Shown: positions 24,372 through 32,094 of the stretch, piece after piece | Numbering within the stretch: position 1 is the stretch's first letter | Layout: every line of letters begins with the position of its first letter | NCBI RefSeq assembly: GCF_036099295.1 | Contig: NZ_CP107976.1 | Coordinates: 5,394,001-5,458,000, forward strand | Length of the DNA stretch: 64,000 nucleotides | Source of the DNA: Streptomyces sp. NBC_00358 | Lineage (GTDB): Bacteria; Actinomycetota; Actinomycetes; Streptomycetales; Streptomycetaceae | Reading direction: 5' to 3' | Notes under the pieces: model-generated | Database searches by the model: none | What the model was told of the DNA's origin: nothing | What the model saw: only the letters and a program-made list of their open reading frames with translations | Program-made: the position numbers and the translations under genes

Positions 24372-25610
24372 CTACGCGCCCCCGGGCGCCGCGCCACCCA
24401 CCGCTTCCCGAGTCACCGTCCGCGTCGTCATCACCACCCCGACCGCCACGGCCAGCGCCGAGACGATGCCCGAGGTGAGGACCGCCCAGTCGCCGAGGAA
24501 GGTGCACAGGATGACGAGCAGCGCGGTGGTCGGCAGGACGAGCTGCTGGGCGATGCCGATCTTGAAGTGGCGGGAGTGCAGTGCCCAGACGGTGAGGAAG
24601 TAGAGGGCGGTAGGCAGTGTCACCGCGGCCGACGCCGAGAGGGCCGAGATGTGCGCGGTGCCGACCGTCTGCTCCACCGCGACTTCCAGGCCCGCGCCGA
24701 TCGCGGCGGCCGAGGCGAAGATCAGATAGTGGCCGTACCCCCACAGGAAGGCCTGCCGGTTGGATCGCAGATGCCCGTGGATCGGCACCGCGAAGTAGAT
24801 CCACCAGGCGGAGAACACGATCAGCAGCCCGCCCGCGGCGATGGGCAGCAGCTCGCCCAGGGCGTCGTGCTCGTCCACGGCCGACTTCACCGCGACGGTG
24901 GCCGCGGCGATCGTCTCGCCCAGCACGATGATCGTGAACAGTCCGTACCGCTCCGAGATGTGGTGCGGATGCCAGGACGTGGTGAAGTCCTTCTCCGCGA
25001 ACAGGGGGACGCTCAGCTCGGCGACGACCACCACCAGGAACACCCACGTGCGGCCCGAATCCGGCGCCAGCAGCAGGCCGAGCCAGCCGATCTGGCACAG
25101 CAGCACGCCACCCGCGTACCGCAGTGCCATGGTTCTCTCGGCTCCCTCGGTGGACCGTGCCACCCGCAGCCACTGGGCGATCATCGCCAACCGCATGATC
25201 ACGTAACCGAGCCAGACGACCAGGAAGTCGTGGCTCTCGAACGCCTCAGACACTCCGGCCGCGAGCACCAGGACACCGGCGATCTGCACCAGCGTGACGA
25301 CCCGGTAGAGAACGTCGTCATTGTCGTAGGCCGACGCGAACCAGCTGAAGTTCATCCAGGCCCACCAGATGGCGAAGAAGATCATCGCGTAGTTGAGGAT
25401 GCCCTCACCCGCGTGCCCCTCCGCCACGGCGTGCACCAGCTGGGCGCCCGCCTGGGCGATGGCCACCACGAAACACAGGTCGAACAGGAGCTCCAGCGGC
25501 GACGCGACCCGATGCGCCTCGTCGCGGCCGCGGGCGGTCATTCTGCGCAGGGGCCGACGGCCTGCGGGCCGCGGTGCCGCGGCGGATTCCGGGGTGGGAC
25601 GGGACGTCAT
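24372..25610 (-). CDS. LtrA (low temperature requirement A) family membrane protein
   Basis: 412 residues from ATG 25610. About ten to twelve hydrophobic segments. The LtrA hallmark is seen as SPLELLFDLCFVVAIAQ near residue 40 and HHISERYGLFTIIVLGE near residue 210. LtrA proteins are membrane proteins of unclear role, named from a Listeria cold-growth locus. Alone between P1 peptidase and a divergent small gene. Confidence 0.88.
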   Translation of the reverse strand: MTSRPTPESAAAPRPAGRRPLRRMTARGRDEAHRVASPLELLFDLCFVVAIAQAGAQLVHAVAEGHAGEGILNYAMIFFAIWWAWMNFSWFASAYDNDDVLYRVVTLVQIAGVLVLAAGVSEAFESHDFLVVWLGYVIMRLAMIAQWLRVARSTEGAERTMALRYAGGVLLCQIGWLGLLLAPDSGRTWVFLVVVVAELSVPLFAEKDFTTSWHPHHISERYGLFTIIVLGETIAAATVAVKSAVDEHDALGELLPIAAGGLLIVFSAWWIYFAVPIHGHLRSNRQAFLWGYGHYLIFASAAAIGAGLEVAVEQTVGTAHISALSASAAVTLPTALYFLTVWALHSRHFKIGIAQQLVLPTTALLVILCTFLGDWAVLTSGIVSALAVAVGVVMTTRTVTREAVGGAAPGGA

Positions 25611-25725
25611 GGGGCCAAGCACAGCAGAAAAGCCCCGGAAATTCTTGTGAATGCGTTCACAAGCGAACCTGGTGTCGAAGTCGCCGACCGGGTGGGGAGC
25701 CACCCCCGCGGCGTACCCTTGGGGC

Positions 25726-25908
25726 ATGAGTCCCGCCCCCGCCCCCGAACCGCGCGATCCGAAGCCGGCCCTGGTCTTCGACGATCCGTTGAGCCAGCAG
25801 TCCTCGGACGATACGGACCGCGGGTGGGGCGAGCGGGCCGACAGCACCGGTGACAGTGCCGCCGACCTGAAGCGCTTCCTCGACGAGAAGCCGCCCCACC
25901 ACATCTGA
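25726..25908 (+). CDS. small acidic hypothetical protein
   Basis: 60 residues, Pro-rich start then PALVFDDPLSQQSSDDTDRGW and an acidic helical end DLKRFLDEKPPHHI. ATG 25726 preceded by TTGGGGC. Small conserved actinobacterial protein by appearance; no function known. It ends convergent with mscL, 67 bp away. Confidence 0.65.
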   Translation: MSPAPAPEPRDPKPALVFDDPLSQQSSDDTDRGWGERADSTGDSAADLKRFLDEKPPHHI

Positions 25909-25975
25909 GCCCGGCCCCCGGTGTTCCGGCACGGGCGCCCCCCGGTCCTCCCGGCGCGGGCCCGGTGCTCCGGCG

Positions 25976-26446
25976 TCAGTACTCGCGGCGTCCCGGACCG
26001 CGCTGGGCGACCAGTGCGTCGCGGATCTCCTTCAGCACCTCCAGCTCGGACACCTCGATGACCTCGCGCGTGCCCTCCTTCGCCTTCTGGCGAGCCGCCT
26101 GCCGGGCCAGGAACTTGGCCATCGGCAGAACCATCAGGAAGTAGACGACGGCCGCGGTGATCACGAAGCTGAGCGTGGCGCCCAGCACCGAGCCCCACAT
26201 GATGCGGATCCCCTTGGCGGTCGCCCCCGTGCCGGTGCACGGGTCCTCCAGGCAGGCGGTGTAGTTGTCGAGGTTCTTCGTGCCGATCGCACCGACCAGC
26301 GGGTTGATGATCCCCTTCACCACGGAGTTGACGATGTTGGTGAAGGCGGCGCCGATGACCACGGCGACGGCAAGGTCGATGACGTTGCCCCGCATCAGAA
26401 AGGCCTTGAAGCCCTCCCAGACACCGGGCTGCTTGTTTTCGCTCAC
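25976..26446 (-). CDS. mscL: large-conductance mechanosensitive channel MscL
   Basis: 156 residues. TM1 is GNVIDLAVAVVIGAAFTNIVNSVV (about 20-43), preceded by the amphipathic WEGFKAFLMR. TM2 is about 84-106 and the C-terminal helix SELEVLKEIRDALVA is intact. The periplasmic loop holds a Cys pair (CLEDPC), so a disulphide is possible. MscL forms a pentameric pore that releases solutes on osmotic downshock. Confidence 0.94.
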   Translation of the reverse strand: MSENKQPGVWEGFKAFLMRGNVIDLAVAVVIGAAFTNIVNSVVKGIINPLVGAIGTKNLDNYTACLEDPCTGTGATAKGIRIMWGSVLGATLSFVITAAVVYFLMVLPMAKFLARQAARQKAKEGTREVIEVSELEVLKEIRDALVAQRGPGRREY

Positions 26447-26560
26447 TAGGAGGCCCCTCCGAACAGGTTGTGGAACAAACAGCTCCGCAACCTACGGCAG
26501 GGCGTGCCGGACCCGTCCAACTGGGTAGCTCGAACGAGGGACTTGACACGGTTTCTGCAC

Positions 26561-27109
26561 TCATCGCAGCGTCACTGCCAGCCGTGATGTGGTGCCGGCG
26601 CCGGCCAGCCGTGTCGCCGTGGCGCGCGGAACGGCGAGGACGACCAGCGCTCCGGTGTCGGTGGCGGCGGATTCCGGGACCTCGGTGACCCGCGCCCCGG
26701 CCGCGACCACTCGCACCCGGCCTTCGCCGTCCGCGGCGACCACGTCCACCCGGTCGCCGGGACGCAGCAGCCGCACCGCGCCGCCGTCCGCGATGCGGAC
26801 CGGCGCCCGCACCGTCTCGACCGCCCTCGGACCGCGCAGGGGCGCGGAAGCGGTGGTGGCCGACCCCGACGCGGCGGGGAGCGCGGGCGCCGGATGTCCA
26901 CGCGCCCGCCCGGCATCACCCGGGCCGGCCGCCACGAGGGCGGCGGCCGTCATCGCGAGGCCCGCGGCCACGGCCCGCCTCCTGTGGCGGGCCAGACGCC
27001 GCAGCCGGTACCACCCGCCGCACACACGGACGGGCGCGAACTGCGGCACCGCACCGGTCGGCGGCGCGTCCGCCCCGGGCGGGCGGACAAGAGGAGAGAG
27101 CTGTGCCAT
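26561..27109 (-). CDS. SAF-domain protein (RcpC/CpaB-like), membrane-anchored
   Basis: 182 residues from ATG 27109 (GAGGAGAG ribosome-binding site). A basic stretch (RLRRLARHRRR) and one hydrophobic helix (AVAAGLAMTAAALVAAG, ~46-62) are followed by an extracytoplasmic SAF/β-clip domain (TVRAPVRIADGGAVRLLRPGDRVDVVAADGEGRV). In CpaB/RcpC this domain serves Flp pilus assembly, but no tad/flp genes are nearby, so the role here is unknown. Confidence 0.75.
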   Translation of the reverse strand: MAQLSPLVRPPGADAPPTGAVPQFAPVRVCGGWYRLRRLARHRRRAVAAGLAMTAAALVAAGPGDAGRARGHPAPALPAASGSATTASAPLRGPRAVETVRAPVRIADGGAVRLLRPGDRVDVVAADGEGRVRVVAAGARVTEVPESAATDTGALVVLAVPRATATRLAGAGTTSRLAVTLR

Positions 27110-27295
27110 GGTGACCACCACCTGCGACGAGGGATCTGCTTGCGATCCCACGATGAGGTCCCGCGGCGAAGTCCGCCGGAGCCCGTGGACCACCGAGGGA
27201 TTGTGGACAACTCCCTCACCCGAACGGGAGGTTCCGCGCTCTCCGCGACCCGGGAGACTCCGCCGCCGTGACGGCCGGGGCCGTGACGGCCGTCG

Positions 27296-28174
27296 TCACG
27301 GCAGCTCGAACCCGGGATCCATGCCGCCCAGCGCCGTCGTGCACAGGCAGTCCCGTGTTCCGTCGTCCGGCAGTCCCGCCACCGCGTCGAAGAGCACCCC
27401 GCGCAACCGGTCCACGTTCGCGGCGAACACCTTCAGCACCTCGTCGTGCGAGACGCCCTCGCCGGTCTCGGCCCCCGCGTCGAGGTCGGTGACCAGCGTC
27501 AACGACGTGTAGCAGAGCTCCAGTTCACGGGCGAGCGCGGCCTCGGGATGTCCCGTCATGCCGACCACCGACCAGCCCTGCGCCCGGTGCCAGAGCGACT
27601 CGGCCCGGGTGGAGAACCGCGGACCCTCTATGACCACGAGCGTCCCGCCGTCCACCGCTTCCCAGTTCTGTCCGCGCGCCGCTTCCAGGGCGACCCGGCG
27701 TCCGACGGGGCAGTACGGGTCGGCCAGCGACACGTGCACCACGTTCGGCACCGATCCGTCCGGCAGCGGCAGCCCGTCGAAGTACGACTGGGACCGCGCC
27801 TTCGTACGGTCCACCAGTTGGTCCGGAACGAGCAGGGTCCCGGGCCCGTACTCCGGACGCAGTCCGCCCACGGCGCAGGGGCCGAGGATCTGGTGGGCGC
27901 CGACGGAACGCAGCGCCCACAGGTTGGCCCGGTAGTTGATGCGGTGCGGCGGCAGATGGTGGCCGCGGCCGTGGCGGGGGAGGAAGGCGACCCGCCGGCC
28001 GGCGATCTCGCCGAGGAACAGGGAGTCGCTGGGCGGCCCGTAAGGGGTGTCCACCTGCAGCTCGGTCACGTCGTCCAGGAAGGAGTAGAAGCCCGAGCCG
28101 CCGATGACACCGATCTCGGCCAGGGCCGTCGACTGCTCCCCGGCCGGGGACTGTGGGTTCTCCGTGTTCGCCAT
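27296..28174 (-). CDS. mtnP: S-methyl-5'-thioadenosine phosphorylase
   Basis: 292 residues, ATG 28174. Cleaves methylthioadenosine to adenine and methylthioribose-1-phosphate in methionine salvage. PNP/MTAP superfamily motifs: GVIGGSGFYSF at ~22-32, RHGRGHHLPPHRINYRANLWAL, GALVxxPR-like IEGPRFSTRAES and the conserved VVGMTGHPEAALARELELCYTSLTLVTDLDAG segment. Length is typical. Cytosolic. Monocistronic, ending beside the SAF gene. Confidence 0.93.
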   Translation of the reverse strand: MANTENPQSPAGEQSTALAEIGVIGGSGFYSFLDDVTELQVDTPYGPPSDSLFLGEIAGRRVAFLPRHGRGHHLPPHRINYRANLWALRSVGAHQILGPCAVGGLRPEYGPGTLLVPDQLVDRTKARSQSYFDGLPLPDGSVPNVVHVSLADPYCPVGRRVALEAARGQNWEAVDGGTLVVIEGPRFSTRAESLWHRAQGWSVVGMTGHPEAALARELELCYTSLTLVTDLDAGAETGEGVSHDEVLKVFAANVDRLRGVLFDAVAGLPDDGTRDCLCTTALGGMDPGFELP

Positions 28175-28205
28175 GAACGGCACCCTAGCCGGGACGGGGG
28201 AACGC

Positions 28206-28241
28206 ACGGGACCCCGTCGTCGTACGACGACGGGGTCCCGT
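28206..28241. repeat. perfect 36-bp palindrome upstream of mtnP / downstream of fmdB
   Basis: ACGGGACCCCGTCGTCGT is followed directly by its reverse complement with no loop. Lying 72 bp downstream of the minus-strand fmdB gene and 31 bp upstream of mtnP, it probably terminates fmdB transcription. Confidence 0.75.
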
Positions 28242-28312
28242 GGGAACGAGCCTGGTGAGGCCTCGCGGAGACGGCCGGACCGGGGCAGGAGCCCCGGCGG
28301 ACCGCGGAGGCC

Positions 28313-28648
28313 CTAAGCGGCGGAGCTGCTCGACGAGCCGGTGCCCGACGACTTCGCGCCCGACGACTTCGAGTCCGAGGACGACGACGTGGACGCCGAC
28401 GACGAGGACTTCGAGTCCGACGAGGACGTGGACGTCGACGGCTTGGAAGCCGGCGAGCTGCTCGACGAGGAGCCGCGGCTGTCATTGCGGTAGAAGCCGG
28501 AGCCCTTGAAGACAATGCCGACGGCCGAGAACACCTTCTTCAGGCGGCCGCTGCAGTTCGGGCATTCGGTCAGGGCGTCATCGGTGAACTTCTGCACCGC
28601 CTCGAGGCCCTCGCCGCACGCGGTGCACTGGTACTGGTAGGTCGGCAC
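28313..28648 (-). CDS. FmdB-family zinc-ribbon protein, Ruc-like redox chaperone
   Basis: 111 residues from GTG 28648 with AGGAGG 7 nt upstream. The N-terminal zinc ribbon YQYQCTACGEGLEAVQKF...CPNCSGRLKKVFS has two CxxC pairs; the rest is a Ser/Lys-rich disordered tail (SSSASTSSSSDSKSS). Mycobacterial Rv0991c (Ruc) has the same layout and is an oxidation-activated chaperone controlled by HrcA. A CIRCE element lies 12 bp upstream of this start, supporting the same role and heat-shock control. Chaperone activity is inferred from family and context. Confidence 0.85.
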   Translation of the reverse strand: MPTYQYQCTACGEGLEAVQKFTDDALTECPNCSGRLKKVFSAVGIVFKGSGFYRNDSRGSSSSSSPASKPSTSTSSSDSKSSSSASTSSSSDSKSSGAKSSGTGSSSSSAA

Positions 28649-28659
28649 TTGTCTTCCTC

Positions 28660-28686
28660 CTGGCACTCTCACTCAGTGAGTGCTAA
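28660..28686. promoter_or_regulatory. CIRCE element (HrcA operator) upstream of fmdB/ruc
   Basis: CTGGCACTC-N9-GAGTGCTAA. The consensus is TTAGCACTC-N9-GAGTGCTAA: right arm is perfect, left arm differs at the first and third positions, and spacing is exactly 9. HrcA represses groE genes through CIRCE; here it would repress the FmdB-family gene. Confidence 0.82.
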
Positions 28687-28716
28687 CGACGGTCCATACT
28701 GACGTATTCCGCGAGA

Positions 28717-29979
28717 TCAGTCCACTGTCACCGGCACGCGGTGACCGACGCCACGCGCGACGGCTCGGCTCGGGGCCTGCGCGGCGAGGCGTGAGCGCAG
28801 TGCCACCAGGGTCACCAGAGCCAGTGCGGTACCGGCCATCGGCACCAGGAATCCGGCGCCGCCCCAGAGCCGGTCCTCCAGTTGTCCGGCGACGGTGACG
28901 GCCGCCGCCTGGCCGAGCGCGACGGCGCCGGTGAGCCAGGTGAAGGCCTCGGTGCGGGCGCCCTGCGGAACGAGGCTCTCGACCAGGGTGTAGCCGGTGA
29001 TCAGGGTCGGAGCGATGCACATACCGACCACGAGACCGAGGCCGGAGAGCACGATCACCGAGTTCGCCGCCCACAGTCCGGAGGCGGCCAGCGCGAGCGC
29101 GGCGTACCCGAGGACGAGCCGTCGCTGCGGGGCCACCCGCCAGGCGATGGCACCGCAGACGATGCCGGAGAGCATGTTGCCCGCCGCGAAGACGCCGTAC
29201 AGGACACCGTTCAGGCCGGGCTCGCCGATCGACTCGCTGTACGCGGCGAGCGAGACCTGCATGCCGCCGAAGACGGAGCCGATGCCCAGGAAGGTCACGA
29301 TCAGGACGCGCACCCCGGGGATGCGCAGAGCGGAACCGTGCTCCACGCGCGCGTGTCCGGCGAGGGCGACCGAGGGCTGGGTGCTCTTCTGCGCGGCGAA
29401 CAGCAGACCGCCGATCAGAGTCAGCGACGCCTCGGTCAGCAGGCCCGCGGCGGGGTCGACGGCCGTGCACAGCGCGGTCGCGAGCAGCGGTCCGAAGACG
29501 AAGGTCAGCTCATCCGTGACGGACTCGAAGGCCGCCGCGGTCGGCATCAGGGGTGAGTCCTGAAGCTTCACGCCCCAGCGGGCCCGCACCATGGGGCCGA
29601 TCTGCGGCACCGAGGCGCCGGTCGGGACGGCGGCGGCGAAAAGCGCCCACAAGGGGGCGTCCGCCAGCGCGAGCGCGGTCAGGGAGAACCCGGCCACGGC
29701 GTGCACGAGTACGCCGGGCAGCAGTACGGCCCGCTGTCCGTGCCGGTCGGCCAGGCGCCCGGTGAAGGGCGCGAACAGCGCCATGGAGACACCGGTGGCG
29801 GCGGCGACCGCGCCGGCCGCGCCGTAGGAGCCGGTGGTGTGCTGCACGAGCAGCACGATGGAGATCGTCAGCATGGCGAACGGCTGACGGGCGGCGAAGC
29901 CCGGGAGCAGGAACGTCCAGGCGCCGCGGGTGCGCAGCAGCTGTCCGTATCCAGGACGGGAGGTGACCGTGGATGCCAC
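28717..29979 (-). CDS. MFS transporter, 12-TM type
   Basis: 420 residues from GTG 29979, preceded by AAAGG. A longer frame to TTG 30141 exists but its 54 extra codons are rich in rare triplets (CCA, AGA, TCT, GTA, CTA, TAT), so it is leader sequence. Twelve hydrophobic segments, motif A as GRLADRHGQRAVL around residue 75. Resembles the drug/sugar efflux MFS class widely found in actinomycetes. Substrate unknown. Head-to-head distance to fmdB start is 69 bp downstream of this stop. Confidence 0.85.
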   Translation of the reverse strand: MASTVTSRPGYGQLLRTRGAWTFLLPGFAARQPFAMLTISIVLLVQHTTGSYGAAGAVAAATGVSMALFAPFTGRLADRHGQRAVLLPGVLVHAVAGFSLTALALADAPLWALFAAAVPTGASVPQIGPMVRARWGVKLQDSPLMPTAAAFESVTDELTFVFGPLLATALCTAVDPAAGLLTEASLTLIGGLLFAAQKSTQPSVALAGHARVEHGSALRIPGVRVLIVTFLGIGSVFGGMQVSLAAYSESIGEPGLNGVLYGVFAAGNMLSGIVCGAIAWRVAPQRRLVLGYAALALAASGLWAANSVIVLSGLGLVVGMCIAPTLITGYTLVESLVPQGARTEAFTWLTGAVALGQAAAVTVAGQLEDRLWGGAGFLVPMAGTALALVTLVALRSRLAAQAPSRAVARGVGHRVPVTVD

Positions 29980-30118
29980 GGCCCGTGCCTTTCTGCCGCC
30001 TGGTAGCGCGCCCGTGCGGGGGGCGCCGAGAGCTGTCCTCTTGCGCGGATCTGCGGTAGATACCGGCGTCTCCCTCGGGAGGACGTCACGGCCGCCATAC
30101 GGTCGCGCCAGCTCTGCG

Positions 30119-30160
30119 TCAGGCAGAGTTGGTTCGATCAAGGTGTGCCTTCATCGTACA
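30119..30160 (-). promoter_or_regulatory. leader region of the MFS gene with small hairpin
   Basis: On the minus strand a possible -10 TACGAT (30158-30153) is followed within 40 nt by CTCTGC-CTGAC-GCAGAG, a 6-bp hairpin, about 140 nt before the GTG start. The ~165-nt untranslated leader could serve post-initiation control. Weakly supported. Confidence 0.3.
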
Positions 30161-30301
30161 GGGGGCGATCGTCGCCAGGCCTGTGAAAATGAGCACCACG
30201 AAGACGTGCGCCTGTGAATGACTCTCGCTGTCTCAGGGCGCCCGTCCGTGGTGCCGTGAGAACCCCGTTCGGAATCCCGTAAGAGTCCGCCCGGAGTCCC
30301 G

Positions 30302-31837
30302 TCACAAGCCCGTTCGGTGTTTCGTACGGTGTTCCGCTCCGCCGTCGGCGTCGCCGATCCCCAGCCAGTCGGCCAGCTTGCCGCCCTGGCCGACGGAGCG
30401 CAGCCGCCGCTCGGTCGCGTCCCGGACCGGGTCGGTGGCGACCACCAGCAGCTCGTCGCCGAGCCGGAGCACCGTCGTGGGATTCGGTACGAAGGACTTC
30501 GCGTCGCGGACGACGAGGGTGACCGCCGCGCCCGGGGGCAGCCGCAGCTCGCCCACCTCGACGCCGTGCATACGGGACCCCTTGGGGATCGCGACGGACA
30601 GCAGATGGCCGCGCAGCCGCTCCAGGGGCGCCGATTCGATGCCCAGGTCGGCGGCTCCCGGGGACTCCCCGAGGCGGAGCTTGCGGGCCAGCCAGGGCAG
30701 CGTCGGGCCCTGGATGAGGGTGTAGACGACGACGAGGACGAAGACGATGTTGAAGATCCGCTCGCTCTCCGCGATGCCGCTCACCATCGGGATCGTCGCC
30801 AGGATGATGGGCACGGCGCCGCGCAGCCCCGCCCAGGACAGCAGCGCCTGTTCCTGCCACGGGATGCGGAACGGCAGCAGGCTCGCGACCACGCTCAGCG
30901 GCCGGGCCACCATGGTCAGCACCAGGCCTATGACGAGCGCGGGCACGATGTCGTCGCCCATCTCGTGCGGGGTGACCAGCAGGCCGAGCAGCACGAACAT
31001 GCCGATCTGGGCGATCCAGCCGAGCCCCTCGGCGAAGCCGCGCGTGGCGGGCCAGTGCGGCAGTTTCGCGTTGCCGAGCAGCATGGAGGCGAGGTACACG
31101 GCGAGGAATCCGCTGCCGTGGGCGAGCGCGCCGGCGGCGTACGCCGCGACCGCGATGGCCATCACGGCGATGGGGTAGAGACCGGAGGCCGGGAGCGCCA
31201 CGTGCCGCAGTCCGTACGCCCCGAGCCAGCCGACCGCGAGGCCGACGGCCGCGCCGATGGCCAGTTCCAGCGCTATCTCGCCGAGCAGCGCGTACCAGTG
31301 CTCCACGGGTCCCGCGGTGGAGAACGCGACGACGAGGATGACCACCGGGGCGTCGTTGAAGCCCGACTCGGCCTCCAGGATGCCCGTCACGCGCGCGGGG
31401 AGGGGGATCTTCCGCAGGACGGAGAAGACCGCCGCGGCGTCCGTCGACGAGACGACCGCCCCGATGATGAGCGCCTGGCGCCACTCCAGGCCGATCAGGT
31501 AGTGCGCGGCCGTCGCCGTGACGCCGACGCTGACCGCGACGCCCACCACCGCCAGCGAGGAGGCGGCCGGCAGGGCCGGTCTGATCTCCTTCCACTTCGT
31601 GCCGAGACCGCCTTCGGCCAGGATCACGACCAGGGCCGCGTACCCGATGACCTGGGTCAGTTCGGCGTTGCTGAAGTGGACGTCGCCGACTCCGTCCTGG
31701 CCGATCGCGACGCCGATCCCCAGGTACACGAGCAGGGTGGGGAGCCCGCTGCGTGAGGAGATCCGGACCGCCGCCACCGCGAAGAGCAGGACGAGCGAGC
31801 ACACGAGCAGGAGCTGGTTGAGGTGGTGGACAGTCAG
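30302..31837 (-). CDS. CPA1-family cation (K+/Na+):proton antiporter with TrkA-C domain
   Basis: 511 residues from a probable CTG start at 31837 (CTG ACT GTC CAC, AAAGGA 7 nt upstream); homologues begin with TVHHLNQ at this point, although an ATG at 31909 also keeps the frame. Twelve to thirteen membrane segments; the ND-containing ion-binding helix is seen as EAESGFNDAPVVILVVAFS. A cytosolic RCK/TrkA-C domain (EVGELRLPPGAAVTLVVRDAKSFVPNPTTVLRLGDELLVVA) follows at ~400-475, typical of the potassium/proton antiporter subclass gated by nucleotides. Confidence 0.85.
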   Translation of the reverse strand: MTVHHLNQLLLVCSLVLLFAVAAVRISSRSGLPTLLVYLGIGVAIGQDGVGDVHFSNAELTQVIGYAALVVILAEGGLGTKWKEIRPALPAASSLAVVGVAVSVGVTATAAHYLIGLEWRQALIIGAVVSSTDAAAVFSVLRKIPLPARVTGILEAESGFNDAPVVILVVAFSTAGPVEHWYALLGEIALELAIGAAVGLAVGWLGAYGLRHVALPASGLYPIAVMAIAVAAYAAGALAHGSGFLAVYLASMLLGNAKLPHWPATRGFAEGLGWIAQIGMFVLLGLLVTPHEMGDDIVPALVIGLVLTMVARPLSVVASLLPFRIPWQEQALLSWAGLRGAVPIILATIPMVSGIAESERIFNIVFVLVVVYTLIQGPTLPWLARKLRLGESPGAADLGIESAPLERLRGHLLSVAIPKGSRMHGVEVGELRLPPGAAVTLVVRDAKSFVPNPTTVLRLGDELLVVATDPVRDATERRLRSVGQGGKLADWLGIGDADGGAEHRTKHRTGL

Positions 31838-31921
31838 GGGCTGTTCCTTTCTCGCCGATCCGGGCCCGCCGCGGGCGGCCTCCGGATCTGAGCACCGGAA
31901 GCCGGCCACTTCAGTGCAAGT

Positions 31922-31940
31922 ACTTCGTTACCTTACCTAA
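31922..31940 (-). promoter_or_regulatory. partial IdeR/DmdR iron-box-like sequence
   Basis: Read on the minus strand, TTAGGTAAGGTAACGAAGT matches the first half of the iron-box consensus (TTAGGTWAG) perfectly but the second half poorly. Located about 85 bp upstream of the antiporter start. A half-site only; regulation by iron is not established. Confidence 0.25.
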
Positions 31941-32094
31941 CTCTTGACGCTTTCTTGACGTTCCCGGAGGCAAGATCGAACAGTCGTGCTTCCCGGTTTC
32001 CTACTCCGCGTCAAGGCGCGGTTGGCCCTGCGCCTATGGTTGCCCCAGCACTCCAGGACCGCCTGCCGCTCGCGTTAGGACAGCAAGGACAGCG

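Noticed and set aside
29980..30142. N-terminal extension of the MFS gene to TTG 30141
   Set aside because: Its codons are rich in rare A/T-ending triplets, unlike the gene body, so it is leader sequence.
31922..31940. Complete iron box upstream of the antiporter
   Set aside because: Only the first half matches the consensus; kept as a weak half-site.
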